Positions 8,964 through 17,787 of a stretch of 64,000 bases of DNA are shown here, one piece after another; within the stretch, counting starts at the first letter, position 1, and each line of letters opens with the position of its first letter. The notes beneath the pieces were generated by a model. It saw nothing but the letters and a program-made list of their open reading frames with translations, searched no databases and was not told the origin of the DNA. The DNA comes from Oceanomicrobium pacificus (GTDB lineage Bacteria > Pseudomonadota > Alphaproteobacteria > Rhodobacterales > Rhodobacteraceae), in contig NZ_WUWG01000005.1 of assembly GCF_009833495.1 (NCBI RefSeq), positions 247,286-311,285 of the forward strand, in the 5' to 3' direction. The position numbers were made by a program, and so were the translations under genes.

Positions 8964-9701
8964 ATGTTTGATCTGACAGGAAAAAATGCGCTGGTGACCG
9001 GCGCATCGGGCGGGATCGGCGAAGCGATAGCCCGGAGCCTTCACGCCCAGGGGGCGACCGTGACCCTGTCGGGCACGCGGGCCGAGAAGCTGGAAGCTCT
9101 GCAAGCCGATCTGGGCGAGCGGGCGCATTATGCGACCTGCAACCTGAGCGATGCGGAAAGCGTCGAGGGGCTGCCGAAGGCCGCGACGGACCTCATGGGG
9201 TCGGTGGATATTCTGGTGAACAATGCCGGCATCACCCGCGACCAGCTCTTCATGCGCATGTCGGACGAAGATTGGGCGTCGGTCATCGACGTGAACCTGA
9301 CGGCATCGATGCGGCTCTGCCGCGGCGTGATGCGGGGCATGATGAAGGCGCGCTGGGGGCGGATCATCAACATCACCTCGATCGTGGGGGCCACCGGCAA
9401 TCCGGGGCAGGTGAATTATGCCGCCTCCAAGGCCGGGATGATCGGCATGACCAAGTCGCTCGCACAAGAGGTTGCAACCCGCGGGATCACGGCCAACTGC
9501 GTGGCGCCGGGCTTCATTGCCACTGCGATGACCGACAAGCTGAATGATGACCAGAAGGCGCAACTGCTGACCGGAATCCCGGCCGGCCGGATGGGAACGC
9601 CGGAGGAAATTGCGGCCGCGACGCTCTATCTGGCGTCGGCGGAAGCCGGCTATGTGACGGGCCAGACCTTGCATGTAAACGGCGGGATGGCCATGTTCTG
9701 A
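8964..9701 (+). CDS. fabG: 3-oxoacyl-ACP reductase FabG
   Basis: 245 residues, classical short-chain dehydrogenase. Reduces 3-ketoacyl-ACP with NADPH in fatty-acid elongation. Visible signatures are the nucleotide-binding TGASGGIGEA, NNAG, the catalytic Ser in NITSIVGATG and the YxxxK pair in NYAASKAG. The C-terminal GQTLHVNGGMAMF is typical of FabG. Its ATG follows GAGGGAGAGAG, giving tight coupling to fabD. Confidence 0.96.
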   Translation: MFDLTGKNALVTGASGGIGEAIARSLHAQGATVTLSGTRAEKLEALQADLGERAHYATCNLSDAESVEGLPKAATDLMGSVDILVNNAGITRDQLFMRMSDEDWASVIDVNLTASMRLCRGVMRGMMKARWGRIINITSIVGATGNPGQVNYAASKAGMIGMTKSLAQEVATRGITANCVAPGFIATAMTDKLNDDQKAQLLTGIPAGRMGTPEEIAAATLYLASAEAGYVTGQTLHVNGGMAMF

Positions 9702-9719
9702 GCGCCGGTGCGAAAGCAT

Positions 9720-9747
9720 TTGCCAGCACCATGGATTATGCTATAGG
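9720..9747 (+). promoter_or_regulatory. Promoter for acpP
   Basis: TTGCCA (9720-9725), a 16-bp spacer and TATAGG (9742-9747) lie just after fabG. They would give acpP an independent transcript with a leader of roughly 130 bases, fitting the high demand for acyl carrier protein. Confidence 0.55.
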
Positions 9748-9886
9748 CCGGACCTGACGTGGCGGCGGGTCCGGTTGACAGACCGAATTGCAGCCACAGG
9801 CGCCGTGGTCCCAAGGGCCGGCGGCGGGACACACGGAAAACACGATAGCGACGCTCTGCGCCGCGCCCCAGAATGAGGAAAATGAC

Positions 9887-10120
9887 ATGAGCGACATCGC
9901 AGATCGCGTAAAGAAAATCGTCGTCGAGCACCTGAGCGTTGACGAAGCCAAGGTGACCGAGAATGCGTCCTTCATCGACGATCTGGGTGCGGACAGCCTC
10001 GACACGGTCGAGCTGGTCATGGCCTTCGAAGAAGAGTTCGGCATCGAGATTCCCGATGATGCGGCCGAGACGATCCAGTCCTTCGGCGACGCGGTGAAAT
10101 TCATCTCCGAAAATTCCTGA
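9887..10120 (+). CDS. acpP: Acyl carrier protein
   Basis: 77 acidic residues. The phosphopantetheine attachment site is Ser37 in [10 protein letters not shown], the invariant AcpP motif. It carries the growing acyl chain between the Fab enzymes. ATG 9887 is fixed by a GAGGAAAA site just upstream and by the normal [12 protein letters not shown] start. A strong terminator follows, so acpP can form its own short, abundant transcript. Confidence 0.97.
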   Translation: MSDIADRVKKIVVEHLSVDEAKVTENASFIDDLGADSLDTVELVMAFEEEFGIEIPDDAAETIQSFGDAVKFISENS

Positions 10121-10143
10121 TCCACGCGATCGGTTGAATGCGA

Positions 10144-10166
10144 CGGCGCCCATCGGGCGCCGTTTT
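10144..10166 (+). terminator. Intrinsic terminator after acpP
   Basis: An 8-bp GC stem (10144-10151 with 10155-10162) around a 3-base loop, followed by TTTT. Confidence 0.8.
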
Positions 10167-10297
10167 GCATTTCAGGGCCGGGATTTGCGGGCGCGGGCGG
10201 GCTGCCGCCGGTGGGCGTCGTCCGGGCAATCCTGCCTTGGCTCCGGTCCGGCCATGGGATAGAACCCGGTAGGAAAGAAATGCCCAGAGGAGCTCCG

Positions 10298-11557
10298 ATG
10301 CGCAGAGTTGTCGTAACCGGCCTTGGAATGGTCACCCCGCTCGCCTGCGGGGTTGAGGAAACCTGGACACGGATCCTGAAGGGCCAGTCCGGCGCCGGCA
10401 CCATCACCCAGTTCGATGCCTCGCATCTGCCGACGACCTATGCCTGCGAGATTCCGCGCGGCGACGGGTCGGACGGGACCTACAATCCCGACGACTGGAT
10501 GGAGCCGAAGGAACAGCGCAAGGTCGACGAGTTCATCACCTTTGCCATGGCCGCGGCCGAACAGGCTGTGACGGATGCCAACTGGAAGCCCGAGGCGGAG
10601 GCCGACCGGCTGCGCACGGGCGTGATGATCGGATCCGGCATCGGTGGGTTGCAGTCGATCGCGGAGACCGCCGTGACGCTCAAGGAACGCGGGCCGCGGC
10701 GCGTGTCGCCCTTCTTCATTCCCGGCGCGCTGATCAACCTCTGCTCGGGGCAGGTGTCGATCCGCTACGGGTTCAAGGGACCGAACCATGCGGTCGTGAC
10801 CGCCTGTTCGACGGGTGCACATGCCATCGGCGACGCGGCGCGGCTCATCATGCTCGACGATGCCGATGTGATGGTTGCGGGCGGCTCCGAGGCGCCGATC
10901 TCGGAAATCGGGATTGCCGGGTTCAACGCCTGCAAGGCGCTGTCGACCAAGTGGAACGACGATCCGGTGAAAGCCTCGCGGCCCTATAGCGCGGACCGCG
11001 ACGGGTTCGTGATGGGCGAGGGGGCCGGCTGTGTCGTGCTCGAGGAATATGAGCATGCCAAGGCGCGCGGCGCGAAGATCTATGCCGAAGTGGTGGGCTA
11101 TGGCCTGTCGGGCGACGCCTATCACATCACCGCACCGGCTGAGGATGGCAATGGCGGCTACCGGTCGATGGAAGCGGCGCTCAAGCGGGCCGGCCTGACG
11201 CCAGCGGATGTGGATTATGTGAATGCGCACGGCACCTCGACGATGGCCGACACGATCGAATTGGGTGCGGTTGCGCGTCTGCTCGGCGATGCGGCCGGCA
11301 AAGTGACCATGTCCTCGACCAAATCGGCGACCGGGCATCTGCTGGGGGCCGCGGGCGCGATCGAGGCGATTTTCTCGATCCTCGCGATCCGGGACCAGGT
11401 GGCACCGCCGACGCTGAACCTCGAAGAGCCTGCGGTGGAGACCGAGATCGATCTTGCGCCGCTCGAGGCCCGCAAGCGGGAGATCAACGTGGCCCTGTCC
11501 AACAGTTTCGGGTTCGGCGGCACCAATGCGTCGCTCGTCCTTGCGAAGGTGGACTGA
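10298..11557 (+). CDS. fabF: 3-oxoacyl-ACP synthase II FabF
   Basis: 419 residues, elongating beta-ketoacyl-ACP synthase. The catalytic triad is present: the nucleophile Cys170 in TACSTGAHA and the two His motifs NAHGTSTMADTIE and KSATGHLLGAAG. The C-terminal NSFGFGGTNA is diagnostic. The ATG at 10298 (MRRVVVTGLGMVTPL) follows AGAGGAGCT and matches FabF N-termini; the open frame upstream to 10211 is not expected in the protein. mltG follows 6 bases after the stop. Confidence 0.96.
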   Translation: MRRVVVTGLGMVTPLACGVEETWTRILKGQSGAGTITQFDASHLPTTYACEIPRGDGSDGTYNPDDWMEPKEQRKVDEFITFAMAAAEQAVTDANWKPEAEADRLRTGVMIGSGIGGLQSIAETAVTLKERGPRRVSPFFIPGALINLCSGQVSIRYGFKGPNHAVVTACSTGAHAIGDAARLIMLDDADVMVAGGSEAPISEIGIAGFNACKALSTKWNDDPVKASRPYSADRDGFVMGEGAGCVVLEEYEHAKARGAKIYAEVVGYGLSGDAYHITAPAEDGNGGYRSMEAALKRAGLTPADVDYVNAHGTSTMADTIELGAVARLLGDAAGKVTMSSTKSATGHLLGAAGAIEAIFSILAIRDQVAPPTLNLEEPAVETEIDLAPLEARKREINVALSNSFGFGGTNASLVLAKVD

Positions 11558-11563
11558 CCTTTC

Positions 11564-12643
11564 ATGGCCCGACATATTGCTGCGAATGCGCTGACGCTGA
11601 TCATTGCCGGGCTGGTGGTGATCGCGATCCTGTTGAGCTGGAGCAAGTCCCAGTTCGAAGATGAAGGTCCGCTGGCCGAGCCGGTGCTCTTTTCCGTCGA
11701 ACGCGGCGACACGTTGAACCGCGTGACGGCCCGCCTGTCGGAAGCCGGTGCGATTTCCAACGAGACGATTTTCCGGCTGGGCGCCCGCTATCAGGGTTAT
11801 GACCGGACGCTGAAGTTCGGGGAATATGAACTGCCCGCCGGTGCGTCGATGCAGGCGATCCTCGACCTGATTTCCTCGGGCCGTGGTGTGCAATATCGGG
11901 TCACGATCCCCGAAGGGTTCACCTCCTTCGAGGCTGTGCAGCGGCTGAATGCGGTGGCCGAACTGACGGGCGAGATCACCGAGGTGCCGCCCGAGGGCAC
12001 GCTGGCGCCCGATACCTACCAGTTCAATCGCGGGGAACCGCGGCAGGCGGTGCTCGACCGGATGCGCGAGGCGCAGACCCGGATTCTGGCCGAAGCCTGG
12101 GCAGGGCGCGCGGATGACCTTCCGCTCAATTCGCCCGAGGAACTGCTGATCCTGGCCTCGATCATCGAGCGCGAAGCGGGGGGTGCCGAGGAATGGGCCA
12201 AGGTGGCGTCTGTTTTCTACAACCGGCTGGATCGCGGCATGCGGCTGCAGGCGGATGCGACGGTGCGCTACGGAATCACGCTCGGGCGCGAAAAGCTCGG
12301 TCGCGGCCTGCGGCAGAGCGAGCTGACGGCGCCGACGCTCTACAATACCTATGTGATCGACGGGCTGACGCCGACGCCGATCGCGAATCCCGGCAAGGCG
12401 GCCATTCTGGCGACGGCCAATCCCGAGGAGACGGACTTCCTGTTCTTCGTCGCGGACGGGACGGGCGGACATGCGTTCGCCAAGACGTTGAACGAGCACA
12501 ATAAAAACGTAGCTGCGTGGCGCCGGATCGAACGGGAACGCGCCGCCGAAGCCAAGAAGCGCGAAGAAGAAGCCGCCAAGGCCGCGGCCGAAGCGGAAGC
12601 GGCCGCGGCGAAGGAAGATGCAGGCGGGGCGACAGGAAACTGA
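11564..12643 (+). CDS. mltG: Endolytic murein transglycosylase MltG
   Basis: 359 residues. A single N-terminal membrane helix (about residues 8-26) anchors a periplasmic YceG domain that cuts nascent glycan strands and limits their length. The catalytic glutamate is E202 in ASIIEREAGG; the surrounding KVASVFYNRLDRGMRLQAD segment is typical. After the domain comes a charged Ala/Glu/Lys-rich tail of about 35 residues, likely a helix. It sits at the end of the fab operon as in other Rhodobacteraceae, immediately before the GTA cluster. Confidence 0.93.
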   Translation: MARHIAANALTLIIAGLVVIAILLSWSKSQFEDEGPLAEPVLFSVERGDTLNRVTARLSEAGAISNETIFRLGARYQGYDRTLKFGEYELPAGASMQAILDLISSGRGVQYRVTIPEGFTSFEAVQRLNAVAELTGEITEVPPEGTLAPDTYQFNRGEPRQAVLDRMREAQTRILAEAWAGRADDLPLNSPEELLILASIIEREAGGAEEWAKVASVFYNRLDRGMRLQADATVRYGITLGREKLGRGLRQSELTAPTLYNTYVIDGLTPTPIANPGKAAILATANPEETDFLFFVADGTGGHAFAKTLNEHNKNVAAWRRIERERAAEAKKREEEAAKAAAEAEAAAAKEDAGGATGN

Positions 12644-12663
12644 CACAACCTGTGATTTAATTC

Positions 12664-12692
12664 TTGACTCTGCGAACGCCTTAATGTAGAGG
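12664..12692 (+). promoter_or_regulatory. Candidate promoter of the GTA cluster
   Basis: TTGACT (12664-12669), a 17-bp spacer and TAGAGG (12687-12692) lie 20 bases past mltG. The -35 is good and the -10 weak, as expected for an activated promoter. In Rhodobacter capsulatus this operon is switched on by CtrA/GafA in a minority of cells (known biology, not visible here). Confidence 0.4.
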
Positions 12693-12716
12693 TCGGGCAA
12701 GCTGGACGAATTGGGT

Positions 12717-12747
12717 AAGCGGCGCTGCAGATGCAGGGCCGCTTTCT
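12717..12747 (+). promoter_or_regulatory. Leader hairpin upstream of GTA g1
   Basis: AAGCGGC (12717-12723) pairs with GCCGCTT (12738-12744); an inner CTGC/GCAG pairs around AGAT. A short pyrimidine tail follows. It resembles a weak intrinsic terminator or attenuator about 20 bases past the predicted transcription start. The remaining bases up to 12937 hold no other clear signal besides the unclear start of g1. Confidence 0.45.
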
Positions 12748-12937
12748 CGTTTGCGGGGGGTGGCACGGCCACGTCCCGCGCACAGCATCATGCACAGCGA
12801 ACAGGTATCAGCGCCGGCCGGACCGGATCCGGCGGGCCGATGCCTGACGCCATTCAGGGAATGTTTCGATTTCGACAGGTCCACCGCCCGACGATCCGTC
12901 GCCGGCCGCCGAGCGCGACCGGCTGCAAACGGCCCGG

Positions 12938-13207
12938 ATGCTCTATCGCAGCCTGTGCGATGCGCTGGTGGCCGCGATCCACGGATTGAACGCGGACGCG
13001 GCCGATGCGGAAACCGCGCGCCGTTTGCAGAGCGTCGTGATGATGCACCAGAAATCCTTGCAGACCCTGCTCGACCTGGAGGCCCGCCTTGACCGATCAG
13101 ACCAGACCGAACCGGGCCCTGGCGCGGGACGCGGATTCGACCTGCACACCGCACGGGCCGAAATTGCCCAGCGGCTTGCCCGCATCGCTCAGGGATCTGA
13201 GCCCTGA
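12938..13207 (+). CDS. GTA g1, small terminase subunit
   Basis: 89 residues from the first ATG (MLYRSLCDALVAAIHGL), mainly helical with a charged middle (LLDLEARLDRSDQTEPGPG). By position and size it is the GTA g1 product, the DNA-recognition small subunit of the packaging terminase. The same frame is open back to 12848 and reads like coding sequence (PDDPSPAAERDRLQTAR), but has no ATG, GTG or TTG. An AGGGA site stands 8 bases before an ATT codon at 12869, so the real start may be non-canonical. The gene overlaps g2. Confidence 0.7.
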   Translation: MLYRSLCDALVAAIHGLNADAADAETARRLQSVVMMHQKSLQTLLDLEARLDRSDQTEPGPGAGRGFDLHTARAEIAQRLARIAQGSEP

Positions 13208-14513
13208 GGCGCTGGAGCGGTTTCTGGACGGGCTGTCGCCCAATGCGCTTCTGTCGCTGCCATGGCTCTTCGAGCATTGGGCGCTGGAGGGGCATCAGGT
13301 GGCGCCCGAGGGTCCGTGGGACCGCTGGCTGATCCTTGGCGGGCGCGGGGCAGGCAAGACCCGGGCCGGCGCAGAATGGGTGCGGACACAGGTCGAAGGG
13401 GGGACAGCGGAGGCGCCGGGGCGGTCCCGCCGTGTCGCGCTGGTCGGCGAGACGCTCGATCAGGCGCGGGACATCATGGTCCACGGCCCGTCGGGCATTC
13501 TGGCGGTGACGCCGCCCGACCGGCGGCCGGACTGGCAGGCGACCCAGCGGCGGCTGGTCTGGCCGAACGGGACGGAGGCGCGGATCTATTCCGCGTCGGA
13601 TCCCGAGACGCTGCGCGGCCCGCAATTCGATGCGGCCTGGTGCGACGAACTGGCGAAGTGGAAGCGCGGGGCGGACTGCTGGGACATGCTGCAATTTGCG
13701 CTGCGGCTCGGTGACCGGCCGCAGGTGGTCGTCACGACGACACCGCGGCGCGGTCCGCTGTTGCGCGACCTGCTGGGGCAGGAGGGCACGGTGGTGACTT
13801 CCGCGCCGACGGCGGCGAACCGCGCCAATCTGGCGCCGGGCTTCGTCGAGCGGGTGGCTGCGCAATATGCCGGGACCTGGCAGGGGCGGCAGGAGCTGGA
13901 GGGCGAGTTGCTGCCCGAATGGGAGGGCGCGCTGTGGGAGCCGGGCCTGATCGATGCGACACGCAGCACAGAGGTGCCGCCGCTCGACCGGATCGTTGTG
14001 GCCGTCGATCCGGCGGTTAGCTGCGGCAAGGCGGCGGATCTGTGCGGGATGGTTGTCTGCGGGGCGGTGACGGACGGGCCGGTTCAGGACTGGCGGGCCT
14101 ATCTTCTGGAGGATGCCTCGGTCGGGGGGCTGAGCCCGCAGGGCTGGGCGAGCCGCGCGGTCGGGCTGTTCCACAAATGGAAAGCCGACCGGATCGTGGC
14201 GGAGGTGAATCAGGGCGGCGATCTTGTCGCCGCGGTCATCGGGCAGGTCGATCCGCTGGTGCCGGTGCGCGCGGTGCGGGCCCAACGCGGCAAGGTGCTG
14301 CGCGCGGAGCCGGTCGCGGCGCTCTACGAGCAGGGCCGCGTGGTCCATGCGGGCCGGTTCGATGCGCTCGAGGACGAGCTCTGCGCGCTGACCCCGCAGG
14401 GCTATCAGGGGTCCGGGTCGCCGGACCGGGCGGATGCGCTCGTCTGGGCGCTGACCGATCTGATGATTGACCCGGCCGCGCGGCAGGTGCGGCCGCGGCT
14501 TCGCAGCCTGTGA
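13089..14513 (+). CDS. GTA g2, large terminase (packaging ATPase/nuclease)
   Basis: 474 residues from TTG 13089; TTG codons at 13164 and 13176 are alternative starts. It powers DNA packaging into GTA heads and cuts headful fragments. The N-terminal ATPase has Walker A GGRGAGKTR and the Walker B-like FDAAWCDELAKW; the C-terminal RNase H-like nuclease shows its acidic residues in VVAVDPAVS, VAEVNQGGD and DRADALVW. It overlaps g1 by about 119 bases from the upstream start or about 32 from the last TTG. Confidence 0.9.
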   Translation: MTDQTRPNRALARDADSTCTPHGPKLPSGLPASLRDLSPEALERFLDGLSPNALLSLPWLFEHWALEGHQVAPEGPWDRWLILGGRGAGKTRAGAEWVRTQVEGGTAEAPGRSRRVALVGETLDQARDIMVHGPSGILAVTPPDRRPDWQATQRRLVWPNGTEARIYSASDPETLRGPQFDAAWCDELAKWKRGADCWDMLQFALRLGDRPQVVVTTTPRRGPLLRDLLGQEGTVVTSAPTAANRANLAPGFVERVAAQYAGTWQGRQELEGELLPEWEGALWEPGLIDATRSTEVPPLDRIVVAVDPAVSCGKAADLCGMVVCGAVTDGPVQDWRAYLLEDASVGGLSPQGWASRAVGLFHKWKADRIVAEVNQGGDLVAAVIGQVDPLVPVRAVRAQRGKVLRAEPVAALYEQGRVVHAGRFDALEDELCALTPQGYQGSGSPDRADALVWALTDLMIDPAARQVRPRLRSL

Positions 14514-14544
14514 ATCTGGCTGCGCGCGGAACACGGGAGGTCCG

Positions 14545-15753
14545 ATGCTGAAGAAGATTTTCAAACCCGCTGCGCCGGCGCGGTCGCGACCGGTGCCGGT
14601 GGTGGCGCCGGCGCCGACGGCGGAGACCAAGGCCTCGCGCACGTCAGCGATGGTGGCCGGGATGGCCGGCGGGCGGCCGGTCTGGGCGGCGCGGGACAGC
14701 GGCACGCTGGCGCGGAGCGGATTTGCGGGCAACCCTGTGGGCCATCGCTGCGTGACCATGGTGGCGGAGGCGGCGGCCTCGGTGGGGCTGTCGCTCTGGC
14801 GGGAGGGGGCGGCGCTGACCGCCCATCCGGCGCTGGCGCTTCTGGACCGGCCCAATCCGGCGCAGGGTCGCGCCGATTTCCTGCAGGCGGCGGTGGCGCA
14901 TCTGCTTTTGAGCGGGGACAGCTATCTGGAAGCTGCGGGGCCGGACGGCGCGCCGCCGCGGGAGTTGCATGTGTTGCGGCCGGACCGGATGCGGGTCGTG
15001 CCCGGTCGGGACGGCTGGCCGGAAGCCTATGAATATCGCGTCGGCGGACGGCGCATCCGGTTCGACATGCTGGCCGGCCGGCCGGTGCTGCATCTGCGCA
15101 GTTTCCACCCGGCCGACGACCATTACGGCCTGAGCCCGTTGCAGGCGGCAGCGGGCGCGATCGAATTGCATGCGGCGGCCGGACGCTGGTCGAAGGCGCT
15201 GCTCGACAATGCGGCGCGGCCATCCGGCGCAATCGTCTATTCCGGCGCGGACGGGTCCGGACAGTTGGGCCAGGAGCAGTATTCGCGGCTCGTGGACGAG
15301 CTGGAGGCGCATCATCAGGGCGCGCGCAATGCCGGCCGGCCGATGCTGCTGGAGGGCGGGCTCGACTGGAAGCCCATGGGCTATTCGCCTGCGGACATGG
15401 AATATCAGCGGACGCGGGATGCGGCAGCGCGGGACATAGCATTGGCGCTCGGCGTGCCACCGATGCTGCTGGGGCTGCCGGGCGACAACAGCTACGCCAA
15501 CTACCAGGAGGCTAATCGTGCCTTCTACCGGCTGACGGTGCTGCCGCTTCTGGACCGGGTGACGACGGCGATCGCGGCCTGGCTGTCGGATCTGTTCGGC
15601 GAGCAGCTGTCGCTGGTGGCCGATCTCGACAGTGTGACGGCGCTGGCGGGCGAGCGCGAGGCGCTCTGGCGGCGCGTGTCGGCGGCGGGTTTCCTGACCG
15701 ATGTGGAGAAACGGCGGCTTCTGGGCCTGCCGGACCGAGGCGCGGATGGCTGA
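14545..15753 (+). CDS. GTA g3, HK97-family portal protein
   Basis: 402 residues. Forms the dodecameric ring at the head vertex through which DNA enters. The middle shows the HK97 portal pattern HYGLSPLQAAAGAIELH, followed by GVPPMLLGLPGDNSYANYQEANRAFY, characteristic of the family. ATG 14545 (MLKKIFKP) follows GGGAGG and is preferred over the upstream open frame. The last 8 bases overlap the g3.5 start. Confidence 0.92.
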   Translation: MLKKIFKPAAPARSRPVPVVAPAPTAETKASRTSAMVAGMAGGRPVWAARDSGTLARSGFAGNPVGHRCVTMVAEAAASVGLSLWREGAALTAHPALALLDRPNPAQGRADFLQAAVAHLLLSGDSYLEAAGPDGAPPRELHVLRPDRMRVVPGRDGWPEAYEYRVGGRRIRFDMLAGRPVLHLRSFHPADDHYGLSPLQAAAGAIELHAAAGRWSKALLDNAARPSGAIVYSGADGSGQLGQEQYSRLVDELEAHHQGARNAGRPMLLEGGLDWKPMGYSPADMEYQRTRDAAARDIALALGVPPMLLGLPGDNSYANYQEANRAFYRLTVLPLLDRVTTAIAAWLSDLFGEQLSLVADLDSVTALAGEREALWRRVSAAGFLTDVEKRRLLGLPDRGADG

Positions 15754-15988
15754 ACCGGGGCAACGGGTCGGGTCGCGGTTCCTCTACGAGCCGTTCGACG
15801 CGACCGCGGCGCGGCTCGAGGCGCAGGAGCGTGTGTTCGCGGCCCGCTGGGACGGGCTGGAGCGCAGGCTCGGGGCCATCGAGGCGATGATCGAACGGCT
15901 GGAGCGGCGGATCTGGTTCGCGGTCTTCGGCGGTGCGGCCTTTCTGGCGGCGCAGGCATTCTATCCGCTGGTGGCGGCGGCGAACTGA
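15746..15988 (+). CDS. GTA g3.5, small head-formation membrane-type protein
   Basis: 80 residues: an amphipathic coiled-coil-like stretch (about residues 15-55, RLEAQERVFAARWDGLERRL) ahead of a hydrophobic C-terminal segment (WFAVFGGAAFLAAQAFYPLV). Its place between portal and protease matches R. capsulatus rcc01685, annotated as a GTA head-formation protein. The hydrophobic tail suggests membrane association. It overlaps the end of g3 by 8 bases. Confidence 0.75.
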   Translation: MAEPGQRVGSRFLYEPFDATAARLEAQERVFAARWDGLERRLGAIEAMIERLERRIWFAVFGGAAFLAAQAFYPLVAAAN

Positions 15989-16000
15989 GAGGCAGACGGG

Positions 16001-16591
16001 ATGACAGGCATGACGGGGCCGGACCTTGCGGGTCTGGAGCGGAAATTCTGTGCACCGACGGCGGCACTGGATCTGGGCGCGGATGCGCGGATCCGGGGCT
16101 ATGCGTCCCTGTTCGGGCGCATTGACCGGGGCGGGGACCGGATAGCACCGGGGGCCTACGGCGCGTCGCTGGCGCGGCTGGCGCAGGAGGGGCGGCAGGT
16201 GCGGATGCTGTGGCAGCACGATCCGGGCCGGCCCATCGGCGTCTGGGACAGGCTGGCGGAGGATACGCAGGGGCTGGCGGTCGACGGGCGGCTTCTGACC
16301 GGCGTGGCACAGGGCGCGGAGGCTTTCGCGCTGTTGCAGGCCGGGGCCATTGACGGGCTGTCGATCGGCTACCGGACGGTGCGGGCGGAGCGCCATCCTG
16401 ACGGGACGCGGCTGCTGCAGGAAATCGACCTTTGGGAAGTGTCGCTCGTGACCTTCCCGATGCAGCCGGAGGCCCGTGTGGCACCGGCTGGAGGCGCGGC
16501 GGAGGCGGCCGAACTGGCCGCGGCGCTCGCGAAGGCCCGGCGCTGGCTGGGTGCATCCATCGAAAGTGAGGACGAGGCACATGACGGATGA
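16001..16591 (+). CDS. GTA g4, HK97-family prohead protease
   Basis: 196 residues. Matures the capsid by trimming the N-terminal delta domain of g5. The fold signatures GYASLFGRIDRGGDRIAPGAY, MLWQHDPGRPIGVW (catalytic His region) and GLSIGY (catalytic Ser region) are visible, as is the conserved EIDLWEVSLVTFPM that follows. ATG 16001 has GAGAGG eight bases upstream. The 3' end overlaps g5 by 11 bases. Confidence 0.92.
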   Translation: MTGMTGPDLAGLERKFCAPTAALDLGADARIRGYASLFGRIDRGGDRIAPGAYGASLARLAQEGRQVRMLWQHDPGRPIGVWDRLAEDTQGLAVDGRLLTGVAQGAEAFALLQAGAIDGLSIGYRTVRAERHPDGTRLLQEIDLWEVSLVTFPMQPEARVAPAGGAAEAAELAAALAKARRWLGASIESEDEAHDG

Positions 16592-17768
16592 GGCGGAGGT
16601 CACCCGTTTGCCGGGTGGTGGCGCAGCAGATCTGGCGAGCGAAATTCAGGGTTTCGTCAGGGACTTCAATGCATTCAAGAACAAGGTGAAGGTAGAGATG
16701 AAAGAACGCGAGCAGCGCGCAGGCGCCCAGGAACATGCTGCCGCCGGCTATGGCCGGCCGGTTCTGTCACGCGGGGAAGAGGACCTGTCCGCCCCGCATC
16801 AGAAGGCGTTTGCCGCCTATGTGCGGTCGGGCGACGATGATGCGATGCGGGGGCTGCCGATCGAGGAAAAGGCCCTGTCGACGGCGGTGGCGGCCGATGG
16901 CGGCTATCTGGTCGATCCGCAGACCGCCGACCGGATCAACGGTGTGCTGCGCGGAGCGGCGACGCTGCGCAGCATTGCCAAGGTCGTGCAGGTCGAGGCC
17001 TCGGCCTATGACATGCTGGTCGATGTGACAGATATCGGTGCGGGCTGGGCCGACGAAACGGCAGATGCGACCGAGACGGCGACGCCGCAGGTGGAGCGCA
17101 TCTCGATCCCGCTGCATGAATTGTCGGCGCTGCCCAAAGCGTCGCAGCGGTTGCTCGATGACAGTGCCTTCGATGTGGAAGGCTGGCTGGCGGAACGGAT
17201 TGCGGACCGGTTCGCGCGGGCCGAGGGCGCGGCATTCCTGTCGGGGACGGGCGCGGACCAGCCGCTCGGCGTGATGAGCTACACGGCGGTGCCCGATGCA
17301 AGCTGGAGCTGGGGCAATCTGGGCTATGTCGCCACCGGTGAGAGCGGCGATTTCAACCCGGGCGAGCCGGCCGATGCGATTGTCGACCTTGTCTATGCGC
17401 TCGGCGCGCGCTACCGGGCGAATGCGCATTTCGTGATGAATTCCAAGACCGCGGGCGCGGTGCGCAAGATGAAGGATGCGGACGGGCGGTTCCTGTGGTC
17501 CGACGGGCTTGCGGCGGGCGAACCGGCGCGGCTGATGGGCTATCCGGTGCTGGTGGCAGAGGACATGCCCGATATTGCGCCTGATGCGACCGCCATTGCC
17601 TTCGGCGATTTCAACGCGGGCTACACGATTGCGGAGCGGCCGGATTTGCGGATCCTGCGCGATCCGTTCAGCGCCAAGCCGAACGTGCTCTTCTACGCGA
17701 CGAAGCGTGTGGGCGGCGACGTAAGCGACTTTGCCGCGATCAAGCTCCTGAAATTCGCGACCAGCTGA
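16581..17768 (+). CDS. GTA g5, major capsid protein (HK97 family)
   Basis: 395 residues. Residues 1 to about 100 form the scaffolding delta domain: charged and helical (SEIQGFVRDFNAFKNKVKVEMKEREQ), removed by g4. The HK97 core follows, with SEVQ-type features such as AVAADGGYLVDPQT and the E-loop/P-domain segments AEGAAFLSGTGADQPLGVM and VMNSKTAGAVRKMKDADGRF. The end IKLLKFATS is typical of GTA capsids. The gene is followed by a hairpin and a 148-base gap, the only sizeable break in the cluster. Confidence 0.95.
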   Translation: MTDEAEVTRLPGGGAADLASEIQGFVRDFNAFKNKVKVEMKEREQRAGAQEHAAAGYGRPVLSRGEEDLSAPHQKAFAAYVRSGDDDAMRGLPIEEKALSTAVAADGGYLVDPQTADRINGVLRGAATLRSIAKVVQVEASAYDMLVDVTDIGAGWADETADATETATPQVERISIPLHELSALPKASQRLLDDSAFDVEGWLAERIADRFARAEGAAFLSGTGADQPLGVMSYTAVPDASWSWGNLGYVATGESGDFNPGEPADAIVDLVYALGARYRANAHFVMNSKTAGAVRKMKDADGRFLWSDGLAAGEPARLMGYPVLVAEDMPDIAPDATAIAFGDFNAGYTIAERPDLRILRDPFSAKPNVLFYATKRVGGDVSDFAAIKLLKFATS

Positions 17769-17769
17769 T

Positions 17770-17787
17770 CCGGCCCTGACGGGCCGG
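17770..17787 (+). repeat. Stem-loop directly after the GTA capsid gene
   Basis: CCGGCCC (17770-17776), loop TGAC, GGGCCGG (17781-17787), beginning one base past the g5 stop. There is no U-tract, so it more likely protects the capsid mRNA 3' end or slows transcription than terminates it. The rest of the g5-g6 gap holds a second, weaker hairpin (CCGG/CCGG, about 17811-17829). Confidence 0.5.

Noticed and set aside
12681..14855. Long minus-strand ORF opposite the GTA terminase and portal
   Set aside because: Codon-bias shadow in high-GC DNA; Arg/Pro/His-rich with no domain, while the plus strand encodes intact g1-g3.
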